Source of the DNA: CAYWNA01 sp964459305
GTDB taxonomy: Bacteria > Planctomycetota > Planctomycetia > Pirellulales > Pirellulaceae
NCBI GenBank assembly: GCA_964459305.1
Contig: CAYWNA010000023.1
Span: 1-64,000 of the forward strand
Length of the DNA: 64,000 bases
Direction of reading: 5' to 3'
The notes below the pieces were generated by a model. It was not told the origin of the DNA, ran no database searches, and worked only from the letters and a program-made list of their open reading frames with translations. The position numbers and the translations under genes were made by a program. Of this stretch, positions 53,655 through 62,753 are shown piece after piece. How positions within the stretch are numbered: position 1 is the first letter of the stretch; each line of letters begins with the position of its first letter.

Positions 53655-55004
53655 TCAGATCTTTCCGGCAATCATGGCTTCCAGTACGGCGCGGAGGCCG
53701 TTTGTGTGACGTTGTTGGTATTCGGCGAGCAGCGGGCGATCGGTTCGATCGACGACGCATTTCGCCCGAGCCTCGGTCTCGCGCGAGGAAATCTCCAGGT
53801 CAAGTGCCGGTACGTGCAATTCGCGGTAGCACCATGCCGGCAGGCTGCCCGCCGTGGTACCGTGGTGAAAGACGCTGTTGGCCGGATGCGAGCGATCCAT
53901 GCCCTGGCAGTACGTTGCAGCAAAATCCTTACACTTCTTCGTGTAGGCATCATCTTTCGCGGCGCATTTCGGACCGAGCAGACTCGCGCCACAAATGCTG
54001 GCGAGGCAATGGAACGAGTAGACTGCTTCGACTGGACCGGCACGAAGGAAGTCCATCACGGCGCGCGTCTCCGGCTCGCTGGCCGGGGCCGGCCCGCGGT
54101 AGGTCATCGAGTCGGGGTCGGATGTGTCCAGTCCGTACGTATATTCCACGGTCTCCCAGTCGGCAGGATAGTTTCGATTCAAATCGACGCCGTTGGCGTT
54201 CGTGCGCAGATACCACGGTACACCCTCGGCAAGTCTGCGACGTTCATCGAGGTTCACTGACGCGATGGCCGCGATGGAGACCTGCGCGAGCAGTTCTTTG
54301 TGATCCGCAAGGATGCGTTCGAAAGCCGGAATCATCAGCTCGGGACCCGATTCGCCGGCATGGAGGGCACCGATCAGCGCGATGCACCGGCTTCCTTTTC
54401 CAATCCGAATTCCGCGCAACGTCTGGCCGCGAACCGTTTGGCCGACGGTGTTCACCGTGACCAGATCGGGATGGTTTTTCTGAAGTGCAGCTGTGGCCTG
54501 TTCGATCTTCTCCGGCGTCCACCAGACTTCAGGGTCGCGGACCTTGACGGCCACCGGACCAGTCGGCTCACCGTCGGCAGAAGCCATCCAATAGGCATAG
54601 GTTGAGCCCGTCTCTGCCGTATCGTCGACATACGTGAATTTACGGTTGTTGGACGGCTTCAGCGGTCCCTGGAAGATCAAGCCCGCATCGCAGTAGGAAA
54701 GGCCATCGAAGTACTCCGCGTAGTCCTGGCCAAACGTGAAGGTGAGCTCTTCGCGCCGGTAGACCCGTATGGTCCGGAAACGGTCTTGCCCGGTCTTACT
54801 CTGAAACGCCGGCGTGGATTTGTAGGCGGTCAGACGGACTTTGCCATCCAGCACCTTAGCGCGAAGAAGCGTCAAGTCCTTGCGGGCCGATACGGCAGCA
54901 GCAGCCGATGTCGTTTCGCATCGCGCGCTGGTTGTGCCGACTGCAAACGCAGCCGAAGGCCCACACACCTGAAGGAATTCCCGACGAGATCGTTTTCGAT
55001 TCAT
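53655..55004 (-). CDS. Tat-exported M14-type zinc carboxypeptidase-like protein
   Basis: A 449-residue protein with Tat signal (SRREFLQVCGPSAAFAVG). The M14 zinc site is visible: HAGE (His215, Glu218) and the third ligand His332 in VYSFHCL. Substrate-binding NRN is at 276-278 (GVDLNRNYPADWE) and the catalytic Glu is probably Glu404 (ALDLEIS). N-terminal residues about 45-160 form a Fn3/Ig-like region. Family members trim C-terminal residues or peptidoglycan peptides; the secreted form here could act on cell-wall or dietary peptides. No operon partner: the next gene upstream on the same strand begins 59.2 kb and ends 62 nt away. Confidence 0.85.
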   Translation of the reverse strand: MNRKRSRREFLQVCGPSAAFAVGTTSARCETTSAAAAVSARKDLTLLRAKVLDGKVRLTAYKSTPAFQSKTGQDRFRTIRVYRREELTFTFGQDYAEYFDGLSYCDAGLIFQGPLKPSNNRKFTYVDDTAETGSTYAYWMASADGEPTGPVAVKVRDPEVWWTPEKIEQATAALQKNHPDLVTVNTVGQTVRGQTLRGIRIGKGSRCIALIGALHAGESGPELMIPAFERILADHKELLAQVSIAAIASVNLDERRRLAEGVPWYLRTNANGVDLNRNYPADWETVEYTYGLDTSDPDSMTYRGPAPASEPETRAVMDFLRAGPVEAVYSFHCLASICGASLLGPKCAAKDDAYTKKCKDFAATYCQGMDRSHPANSVFHHGTTAGSLPAWCYRELHVPALDLEISSRETEARAKCVVDRTDRPLLAEYQQRHTNGLRAVLEAMIAGKI

Positions 55005-55065
55005 AGGAGTTCGTCTTTCGACAAGAGTGACACATTCTTGGTCCTAGTCCCCGCCCTGCTAGAGT

Positions 55066-58000
55066 CTAACGTTGCCCGCGTTTCCGCCATTTGGCCATGT
55101 GTGCCAGCGTTGGGGTCAGAAACGGCATGCTGCGAATGTTGGGCGAGATGTGGTCGAATATCTCTTCGGTGACGCGAGCCATGTCTTCATCGCCGGTGAA
55201 CTCGTACAGGTAGCTGGTCGCTGTCATGGCTTTCCCGTTGTAGCCGTAGCCGCGTTTGCAGCTAGGCGCCTGCTTGTACCAGAAACGTCCCGGCGGGCCC
55301 ATGGGTTCGGTGACGATCCACTCGGACAGCCCGCGAAGCGATCGCAGCGTCCTGGGGTCGCCGGTTGCTTCGTACAGCCGCGCCACGCCGTGGGCAACAA
55401 TGCCGTGCATAAACGTCGTGCCGCCCTCGTAGCTCGGCTGCTCGCTGATGGGAACGCTGATGACCCCGCGCACCGGATCCTGCCAGGCGTTGATCCAATC
55501 CTGTACACGCTGGGCCGCATCCAAATATCGCCGGTCCCCCGTCGCCCGGTAGATTGACGTCAGTGCCGTGAGCGTCCAACCCTGGCCTCGTTCCTGGCCA
55601 CCCGCACCGAACTGAAACGCGTCGACCTTGCCGACATACCAGTCTCCCATGCGGACGGCCGCCTCGCCGGCCTGCAAGTCGCCGGTCAACAGCCAATAGT
55701 CGATCAATCCCTCGATCCACGAGTGCCCGGTGCCGGCCGAGCTGTATGTGTGGTCAGCGACCCAGCCCTTCGACACAAAGTGACGACTGTTGTGGTGGGT
55801 CGGACCGCCGACATCGCCGGGACGGCTGGGCGACGCGGCGATGCAATCGACATCGCGGTAGTGTCGCGCCGCCTGCTCGCCCAATTCCCACCACCGCAGG
55901 TCGCCCGAGCGGACATACTGCATCAGCATGCCGTGCGTCCGGTCGTCCTCCTGATTGCTCCAGAAAGTGTAGGCCGGTCCGTAGCCCCATTCGAATGTGT
56001 CGTCGCCAAAGTTCTCCATTCCGTATTGCTTTCGGTCGCGCCGGCGTTTCATGAATACGTCGTACGCCCGGTCGACGGCCTTTTCGTATCGGGGGAAGAT
56101 CTGCGGGTCGGTGGGATGAAACGCACAAAACACACGCGTCTTGGCCACGTATGCCGGGTCGGCCCACGCCCGCAACGGATTCAGACCAGCGGCGAACTGC
56201 TGCTCGACGGGCCGATGGTCGCCCTCGCCAAACGACAGCCACAACTCGTGACTGATGCTCTCGCCCACGTTCAGGCGGAAGACGCCAGGACGGCCCATGG
56301 CCTGCGGATAGCCGACGCCGCCGATTGTGCGGCCGGGCACTTCGGGAGGCTTTTTGGCCACGTCGGGGATATCGTCGTCGGTCAGGGGCGCAGGGAGCAA
56401 ATCGATCGTCAATCCACCATCGATGCGCATCCGCTTCGGGTACATTTGCCATGCATACCGCAAGCCGACTTTCAGCGGCGTCGCTCCGTCCAGGACCGTC
56501 CAGCCCGTCATTCGACCGGGCGCACGCGACAGACTCGCGTCGGCCGGGATGCCATCACCTGCAATCGTCAGCGTATCGTGCAAATGCTGGTACAGTTCGA
56601 TCGGCCTCTTTGCCTCGACGCAGATCGGCTCGCCATTTTCCGACGGCGCGTAATACACTGAAGCACCGGTGGTCTGCCAAGGGAGTCTCAACGACAGCCG
56701 CCGAATGAAGACGCCTGCGGGGTTGGCCAAATTGCTGAATCTGAGAAAGAAGCGTATCTCGGCACTGCCGCGTGCGAAGTGCAGTTCGTAGCGGTACTCG
56801 ATCAGTTCTCCTTGATCATCGATCAGCTTGCCCGTCTTGACCACGATGGCCCTGAGCGGACCGCGCTCGGCGACCACGCACGATGTGGCCGTCACACCCT
56901 CCGTGCGCGCGGGGAGTTCGGCGAGCCGGGGGCGTGAGCCTCCGGGTCTATCAGCGGGCTGACGCCCGCCGCTCGCCGCCCAGCGTTCCGTGCGCGCCGC
57001 GCGTCCGCCCTCGGTCTGCAGTTCCAGTCCCCATGACCCACCGTCGGGAAGTGCCACCGCCCTGCCGTCTATCGACACAGCCGACAGGACCTGCCCAGAT
57101 TGCCGCGGCACGTCGACACGGAGTGGTCCTGTATCGATAACGAGGTGATCGGCTGTCTCCTCCACCGTCAGAGGCTTGGTAACATCGGGCGAGTTGACTT
57201 GGCTGCCGAAGCGAAGCTCGTAGTCTGTCTCCGCACGCGATTCGAGGTCGACGGGAAACGTCACGACAGCCGCCTGAATGCTTCCGTCGGGCCAGTACGC
57301 GAAAGGCCGCACCTGGCATGGCAACGCCCGCGCACCGCCAGCCTGCACGGCGATGTCCGACGGTGACCGAAGCGAGCCGAAGGCAAATTGGACCGCTTGG
57401 CTTGCGATTTCTCCGTTCCTCGTGGCACCAGCGGTTTCCGCCACCTTCATCGTGACGCGTTCGTGCACGGCGGGCGGTCTGGGCTTGAACACCGGCGACC
57501 CGGCGAAGGCCGCTTCTGGAACTGCCGATTCGCTTCCCGTCTTGCACAGATCGGCCGGAATGATAGCCACATCCGACACGACCATGCGCTCCTCGCCGTC
57601 GCGGCGCGTGCGGAGTACAATGTCGACACCCTCGTCGATCGACAACGGTGGCGTCGCAAGCCACCAGAAGCGGAAATCGTCCGCCGCGGCGCGCACGTCC
57701 ACGGCGGATCGGCCGTTGACCGTGATCTCAGCCGAGCCTTGTCCGTAGGGATGATCCTGCAAATAGAACGCGACGACGTACTGGCCCTTCGGCACAGACG
57801 CGGTCAGCGACAGCGACCCGGCATCACCCAATAATGCCATCCCTTCTTTGGTTCTCACGTAGCCGTCGGCCGCGAGTTGGTTCGCCGGGATGCGGACGAA
57901 ATCAGTACGGACGTCCACGCAGGCGAAAAAGCAGTCGGTGGGAAAGGTCTCCTCGCCCGTGCTCTTGCGGTCCACGACCTTTAGGGCAAGCGTCACCTCC

Positions 58001-59226
58001 TTCTTGCCCTTGACCGCGTCGCTCACGTCGTACCACTGTATCCGTTCGCTCGCTGGTTGAACGTTCCGGCCCAGGACATCGGTTTCCGCGACGACCGCAT
58101 CATCAATGATTACTTGTCGGAGGCGATATCCCTGCTTCACGTTCATCGATGTGCTGACACGGCGGTCGCCGACCATCTTTGGCTCCCGACCGCCACAGTA
58201 GTCGTCACTCTGGTAGACGCGCAGTAAAACACGTTCGGCACCTTCGGCGATCTTGACACGCCGCGTCAACTGGCCGAAGTTGCCAGCTACGGCGGGGGCC
58301 GTGCCATACGAGATCGTGTACACGCCACGGCGGTCGTAGGCGCTGGTGAACGGTCCTTTCGCGGTGAAACGCCACTGGGAATCGTCCATTCGCAGGCCAT
58401 CCTGTCCCTCGGGCGTGCGCATGATGTCTGCTAAGCTGGCTGCGTAAGCATCGGGGCGGACTCGATGCTTGCGAGGCCCTTCCCGCTCGACTGCCGAGGA
58501 ATGCGCGTACCGGACCAAGTTCTCGAAGAAGCGTGCACCCGCGCAATCCGCGTCGCCCTTCGCATCGTTGAACCACGCGTACGCCGGGATCATCTGGCAC
58601 ATCACGATTCTGCCGCGGCCCAATTCGAGTTCGATAATCCCGTAGTGATCGCCGTCATGCTGCGACGGAGTCTTGTCCCAGCTTTGTTGCCGCCCGGCTG
58701 AAAGAAGCGGCCGCCAGCCTTCTCCCAGCTCGTAGAAGCCGGAGTAGATCGAGCCGCCATGGACGGCCCGGAGTGTCGCCGGGTCGAATACATGCGGCAC
58801 GTTGAAGATGGCGTGTTCTGGCACAAGCACCTTGCCAAGCGAGTAGGCCCGATCCTTCTCCACCGGCGCCGGAAGCCACGGATCGGCTTGCGACGACCTG
58901 AACGCGAGCACGACGCCACCGGTTTCCGCAAACGTTCGGATGGCGCCGCCCATCGAGCTCAGCCCGTCCCGGCGAACGTCCATGCCACAGACCAGGACGC
59001 GGTGATCAAAAAGGCAAACATCGCCCTTGATCAAACTGCTCGCCGAGACATCGCGAAAAGGTACATCGAGCGCCCGCAGCCCCAATGCGACGTGGTTGCT
59101 CTTGTCGCCGAGGAACAGGATCGCCGAGTCGTCAGCGGCGGAACCAGCCGTCGCAAGAAGGAATGCCGACAAGACAAACGACGTCATACCGGCCGAGTTG
59201 GCCAACGATTTTCTTTGTTTCCGCAT
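55066..59226 (-). CDS. Secreted PcRGLX/YetA-type (rhamnogalacturonan-lyase-like) multidomain protein
   Basis: A 1,386-residue exported protein from ATG 59226 (signal SAGMTSFVLSAFLLATAGSA); a GTG 3 codons earlier is possible. Residues about 30-235 look like a ThuA/glutamine-amidotransferase-type domain (AILFLGDKSNHVALGLRALD, VLVCGMDVRRDG). A carbohydrate-binding sandwich follows. From about 620 comes the PcRGLX/YetA-like block (VQFAFGSLRSPSDIAVQAGG; FAYWPDGSIQAAVVTFPVDL), as in exo-rhamnogalacturonan lyases of family PL26. The C-terminal alpha-toroid runs from about 1090 (DTFEWGYGPAYTFWSNQEDD, GTGHSWIEGLIDYWLLTGD). A palindrome is translated in frame near residue 750. It probably depolymerises rhamnogalacturonan-like pectin. 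Confidence 0.75.
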   Translation of the reverse strand: MRKQRKSLANSAGMTSFVLSAFLLATAGSAADDSAILFLGDKSNHVALGLRALDVPFRDVSASSLIKGDVCLFDHRVLVCGMDVRRDGLSSMGGAIRTFAETGGVVLAFRSSQADPWLPAPVEKDRAYSLGKVLVPEHAIFNVPHVFDPATLRAVHGGSIYSGFYELGEGWRPLLSAGRQQSWDKTPSQHDGDHYGIIELELGRGRIVMCQMIPAYAWFNDAKGDADCAGARFFENLVRYAHSSAVEREGPRKHRVRPDAYAASLADIMRTPEGQDGLRMDDSQWRFTAKGPFTSAYDRRGVYTISYGTAPAVAGNFGQLTRRVKIAEGAERVLLRVYQSDDYCGGREPKMVGDRRVSTSMNVKQGYRLRQVIIDDAVVAETDVLGRNVQPASERIQWYDVSDAVKGKKEVTLALKVVDRKSTGEETFPTDCFFACVDVRTDFVRIPANQLAADGYVRTKEGMALLGDAGSLSLTASVPKGQYVVAFYLQDHPYGQGSAEITVNGRSAVDVRAAADDFRFWWLATPPLSIDEGVDIVLRTRRDGEERMVVSDVAIIPADLCKTGSESAVPEAAFAGSPVFKPRPPAVHERVTMKVAETAGATRNGEIASQAVQFAFGSLRSPSDIAVQAGGARALPCQVRPFAYWPDGSIQAAVVTFPVDLESRAETDYELRFGSQVNSPDVTKPLTVEETADHLVIDTGPLRVDVPRQSGQVLSAVSIDGRAVALPDGGSWGLELQTEGGRAARTERWAASGGRQPADRPGGSRPRLAELPARTEGVTATSCVVAERGPLRAIVVKTGKLIDDQGELIEYRYELHFARGSAEIRFFLRFSNLANPAGVFIRRLSLRLPWQTTGASVYYAPSENGEPICVEAKRPIELYQHLHDTLTIAGDGIPADASLSRAPGRMTGWTVLDGATPLKVGLRYAWQMYPKRMRIDGGLTIDLLPAPLTDDDIPDVAKKPPEVPGRTIGGVGYPQAMGRPGVFRLNVGESISHELWLSFGEGDHRPVEQQFAAGLNPLRAWADPAYVAKTRVFCAFHPTDPQIFPRYEKAVDRAYDVFMKRRRDRKQYGMENFGDDTFEWGYGPAYTFWSNQEDDRTHGMLMQYVRSGDLRWWELGEQAARHYRDVDCIAASPSRPGDVGGPTHHNSRHFVSKGWVADHTYSSAGTGHSWIEGLIDYWLLTGDLQAGEAAVRMGDWYVGKVDAFQFGAGGQERGQGWTLTALTSIYRATGDRRYLDAAQRVQDWINAWQDPVRGVISVPISEQPSYEGGTTFMHGIVAHGVARLYEATGDPRTLRSLRGLSEWIVTEPMGPPGRFWYKQAPSCKRGYGYNGKAMTATSYLYEFTGDEDMARVTEEIFDHISPNIRSMPFLTPTLAHMAKWRKRGQR
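56920..56977. repeat. Palindromic element GGCGAGCCGGGGGCGTGAGCC inside the PcRGLX-like gene
   Basis: GGCGAGCCGGGGGCGTGAGC faces AGCGGGCTGACGCCCGCCGC-TCGCC. Translated on the minus strand as GGRQPADRPGGSRPRLAELP, a Pro/Gly/Arg-rich stretch unlike the rest of the protein. Confidence 0.85.
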
Positions 59227-59298
59227 TTCAGCCACAACCTGTCAAAACATCGACCAAATGTGTCAGTTGATTGGACAGCGTCACTCCGGCGTCCCAAA

Positions 59299-59361
59299 GT
59301 AACCCGAAGCGTAAGCGAGGGAACAACTTGAGGCAATTCCCTCGCTTACGCTTCGGGTTAC
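59299..59361. repeat. Palindromic element GTAACCCGAAGCGTAAGCGAGGGA
   Basis: GTAACCCGAAGCGTAAGCGA faces TCGCTTACGCTTCGGGTTAC with perfect 20-nt complementarity, plus GGGA/TCCC. It lies between two minus-strand genes and is the second copy of the family at 29076-29127. Confidence 0.9.
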
Positions 59362-59399
59362 TATTTCTCGGATCTTTCGTCCAAAATGGCGCTGTCGAA

Positions 59400-61442
59400 C
59401 TAAGGCAGGCCGGTGATTCCGATTTTCTCCACCGGGATCGGCTGGAAGCCGGGGACCTTCTGCCACAAGGTCGGGAGTTCTGCAAGTTCAGTCTTCGCGT
59501 CCGAGCCTTCACCGGCGAGCAACGGGACATCCTTCAAGCTCCACTCAGGGTTATTGTCTCGATCGAGCCATTCTTCTTCGACGCCCTTGGAAATCGCGAA
59601 CGGCTTCTTGCATCCGATGAGGATGTTGTTTTGTATTGAGTTGCCCAGCGGCATCAGCGGATTCTGGTCCATAACCTTGGCCAGTCGCGGGTACCGCTGG
59701 CTCCACAGCGGCGATTGGTAGCCGACCTGCTCGCATTTGGCCAACAGATTCCACGAGCCCGGCTTATCGAGGGTAATCCCCCGTGGCCCTCGGGCATCGA
59801 CGTGGATGCCGATCGGCAGGTCGACAAAAATGTTGCCGCGAATCGTATTGTCGCGCCCGCCACCCAGCAGCACACCCCGACCGACGCCGCCGAAGACGAT
59901 GTTGCCCACCACTGTGTCGCCGCTGTCGCAGTCGTCCAGATAGATCGCCGACGAGCCGTGTCCCGCGTTGTTTGCGTTGTCGTGGATGTAGTTCCATCGC
60001 ACCACGTTCCCGCGACTGGACCAATCGCGACCGGTATAGAAAACGCCGACGTCGGAATAGTGGATGCAGACGTTATGGACCTCGTTCAGCTCCAGGACGT
60101 GCTCGTTGCCACCGTAGGAGACAGCGCCGGTCGGGCCGTGGTGGATCAGATTGTTGGCTATGCGATTTCCGCAACCGCCTATGGTGATACCGCGGCCTCC
60201 CATCCAATCCAGTCGTCCAACATGGTGGATGTGGCAGCCGAGCACCGTGCACTGCCCCGGCGTCAGTGTTTTGCGATCTCCGCCGTAGACGCTGATTCCG
60301 TAGGACGCGGTCCGAGTTACTTCGCAGCGAATCGCGGCAACGTGCGTACCGCTCAAGTTGATTCCGCTCCTGCCCGTATTGCGCACCAGGCAGTTCTCGA
60401 TCCTGCAATGCCGGCAGTTCTTCAGGTGGACGCCAAGGTCGCGACCGTTTTCGATCGTCAGATCGCGAACGACCAATTGGGTAACGCCGTCGGCCTGAAC
60501 CAGAGGCTTCGGGCAAAGGGTCAGTCGAACCGGCTTCTTCGTGACATCGCCCGGCGGCCAGAAGTACAGCCGGTTGTTCTCGCGATCGAGGTAGTATTCG
60601 CCGGGACGATCGAGTTCCTCGAAAACGTGGAGCGCGTAGAAGCGGCGTTTCGAGTCCTTGTGCCACGGCGAACCGATCCCGTAGGCGTGTTTCACGGCTA
60701 GCCGCAACTCGCCGGTGTTCGGGTCGTAGGGTCCCGCCTTCAGCGCCTCGTCGGCCCAGTCGTAACACCAAAAGCCGTGCAGCCAGACGCCGCGATCAAA
60801 GTCCCATCGCTTCGCACGATCGCCGGGGAAGCGAAAGGAACCGGGACGGTAGACGTCTCGTGTGACCCAGTGCGTCGGCTTCGACGCGCCGGCATCGATC
60901 ACTTCGGTGAAGACCGCGAATTCGTCGTTTGGCCAGCGGGCGGATTGCATCGGCTGGTCGTCGAACACCACTTCTTCTCGACCGTGAGCACGGTGGTTCT
61001 TCGGCAACGTATCCAGCGGCGGGAATCCTTGACTTTTCAGGTCGGCGACCAGGACGTGCTCCCGCGCTTCTTCCGAGACCAGCGGTTCCGCCTCCGCGGC
61101 CGAGATCGGCCGGAAGTCCTTGACAACGCGCGAGCCGGACAGTCGAGTTTCGCCCGGCTCGGTCGCTCGAATCACCAACGGTTGTTCCGCAGTGCCGCCG
61201 TGCTTGGCGCCGAGTGCGACACCTTGTTCGAGGAAGTATTCGCCCGGGCCGATCCAAATCGTACCCGGCCCGGCCCCACGCATCGCTTCGACCGCCTTTT
61301 CAACCGTGGCCAACGGCTCCGCTCTCGTGCCGGGATTCGAGTCGTTTCCGGTCTTGGATACATAGACATCTTTGGCGAAGGCAAGCAGCGGCAATTCCAA
61401 GACGATACACACCACGGCAAGTCGACAGATTGCTCGGAACAT
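59400..61442 (-). CDS. Secreted right-handed parallel beta-helix protein (pectate-lyase-like)
   Basis: A 680-residue protein started at ATG 61442 (MFRAICRLAVVCIVLELPLL; GGAG 8 nt upstream). After the signal peptide, VYVSKTGNDSNPGTRAEPLA is the DUF1565/PbH1 opening that precedes parallel beta-helices of pectate lyase and polysaccharide-modifying enzymes. The coil repeats are clear: HCRIENCLVRNTGRSGINLS, IAAIRC..., NRIANNLIHHGPTGAVSYGG, NVVRWNYIHDNANNAGHGS and GNIVFGGVGRGVLLGGGRD. Catalytic residues are not assignable. It is likely a lyase or hydrolase of uronate polysaccharides and fits beside the PcRGLX-like gene. Confidence 0.8.
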   Translation of the reverse strand: MFRAICRLAVVCIVLELPLLAFAKDVYVSKTGNDSNPGTRAEPLATVEKAVEAMRGAGPGTIWIGPGEYFLEQGVALGAKHGGTAEQPLVIRATEPGETRLSGSRVVKDFRPISAAEAEPLVSEEAREHVLVADLKSQGFPPLDTLPKNHRAHGREEVVFDDQPMQSARWPNDEFAVFTEVIDAGASKPTHWVTRDVYRPGSFRFPGDRAKRWDFDRGVWLHGFWCYDWADEALKAGPYDPNTGELRLAVKHAYGIGSPWHKDSKRRFYALHVFEELDRPGEYYLDRENNRLYFWPPGDVTKKPVRLTLCPKPLVQADGVTQLVVRDLTIENGRDLGVHLKNCRHCRIENCLVRNTGRSGINLSGTHVAAIRCEVTRTASYGISVYGGDRKTLTPGQCTVLGCHIHHVGRLDWMGGRGITIGGCGNRIANNLIHHGPTGAVSYGGNEHVLELNEVHNVCIHYSDVGVFYTGRDWSSRGNVVRWNYIHDNANNAGHGSSAIYLDDCDSGDTVVGNIVFGGVGRGVLLGGGRDNTIRGNIFVDLPIGIHVDARGPRGITLDKPGSWNLLAKCEQVGYQSPLWSQRYPRLAKVMDQNPLMPLGNSIQNNILIGCKKPFAISKGVEEEWLDRDNNPEWSLKDVPLLAGEGSDAKTELAELPTLWQKVPGFQPIPVEKIGITGLP

Positions 61443-61572
61443 GACTGGACTCCTGGGTAGGTAGTCGGCTGGAGTACGGCGTAACGGAGCACCAACCTGT
61501 GTGTTGCCAACATCGCGATTGGTGAGCAATGGCGAGCATGCCCCGCGTCAATGAGCGGCTCACGCCCCTTCT

Positions 61573-62538
61573 CTATCCGGAGACGGGCGCGAACTGGCGG
61601 GTGTACTCCGCATTGGCGTTCACTTCATCGAAGAACCGGGGATACATGCCGACGATCACGCCGTCGGTAGGCTTGATGTTCGAAAAGGCGAACTCAAACG
61701 CCTCGCGGACCATCTGCTGGTTGGCACATCGCCGGCCGGCGGCGAGGATCTTGAAGCCCAGGCAGGGCTGGTCCACTTGCCGAACGACCGCGGTCATTTT
61801 CACCGGATCGTCCTTGAAGAATGGGTAGACGATCTGGAGGGTACGCGTCTCGCAATCGACCTTGGATATCTTCCGCGTGAGGAAGTAGAAGCACGTCATG
61901 AAGAAGTCCACGTCCCACCCTTCGTCGGCGACCCGCTTGATGCAGTCGGGGTTGTGAGCCGAGACGCCGGCCATCAGGCCGGCGTCTTTCACTGCTTTGA
62001 CATAATCCTGCACGCGCTTGCTCTGCCCCTCGGCGAACAGCCGGTCGGTCGCGCCGCCGTGATGGACCATGGCGATCGGGTGGGTCAGATCAATGGCAGA
62101 TTGGATCTTGTCGCGTTGCGAGTGGAGCAGGATGAAGTTCATCTTCGAGCCACGCTCCTGGAGCATGCGGATGCTTTCGCCCCTTTTTTCGACCGTGGAA
62201 AGCTGATGCGTGTTGATCCCTGCTTTCTCGCAGTCTTCCAGAAACTCGACGGCTCGCTCGGTCGTGAAGTACTCCTTCATATGCCGATCCGTGTGCGGGC
62301 CCATGTAGGAATAGCCCAGCAGCGGATTCGAGCCTACGATCAACCGGCTGACGCCGTACTTGCCGAGCCGGATCATCGGCAGCGTTGTCGAGGTTGCCTC
62401 CGATGACTCGGCAGCAGACGACCGATCGCCGATGCCGATCCAAGCGGCTGCGGCCAGGGACGACATCCCCGCGAGGAACTGACGGCGTTCGACGGTAGAC
62501 GTCTTTCCCGAGCGAGTTTGGCGGTCATGGTCAGACAT
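61573..62538 (-). CDS. Tat-exported aldo/keto-reductase-like TIM-barrel protein
   Basis: A 321-residue protein with Tat signal (ERRQFLAGMSSLAAAAWIG, 17-35) and a strong AGGAG 6 nt before the ATG. The barrel starts IRLGKYGVSRLIVGSNPLLG, as in aldo/keto reductases, and continues FLEDCEKAGINTHQLS, MNFILLHSQ, VKDAGLMAGVSAHNPDC and PCLGFKILAAGRRC. The usual Asp-Tyr-Lys-His tetrad is not clearly present, so activity and cofactor are doubtful. It is 215 nt upstream-adjacent to an exported Gfo/Idh/MocA enzyme, and such pairs are frequent in planctomycete sugar clusters. Confidence 0.7.
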   Translation of the reverse strand: MSDHDRQTRSGKTSTVERRQFLAGMSSLAAAAWIGIGDRSSAAESSEATSTTLPMIRLGKYGVSRLIVGSNPLLGYSYMGPHTDRHMKEYFTTERAVEFLEDCEKAGINTHQLSTVEKRGESIRMLQERGSKMNFILLHSQRDKIQSAIDLTHPIAMVHHGGATDRLFAEGQSKRVQDYVKAVKDAGLMAGVSAHNPDCIKRVADEGWDVDFFMTCFYFLTRKISKVDCETRTLQIVYPFFKDDPVKMTAVVRQVDQPCLGFKILAAGRRCANQQMVREAFEFAFSNIKPTDGVIVGMYPRFFDEVNANAEYTRQFAPVSG

Positions 62539-62580
62539 GGTTATCTCCTTTGACGGAAGTTTTTGATATTCGTGATTGGG

Positions 62581-62671
62581 GTCGGGCGTTCAGAAATTCA
62601 TTTTTCGCGGCCATGGGTTTTCCCATCAACAGGCGTTATCGCCCCAAAAAATGGATTTCTGAACGCCCGAC
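62581..62671. repeat. Palindromic element GTCGGGCGTTCAGAAATTCATT
   Basis: GTCGGGCGTTCAGAAATTCA (62581 onward) faces TGGATTTCTGAACGCCCGAC (62652-62671) with a single mismatch. About 40 nt separate the arms. It lies between two minus-strand genes. Confidence 0.9.
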
Positions 62672-62753
62672 TCCTAAGCCATTTGCAGTCCTCTTTGCAG
62701 GACGGATTGCCATTCCGTCCCACGGTCGTTTGCGGCGCTGGGGTTGACTGGCA

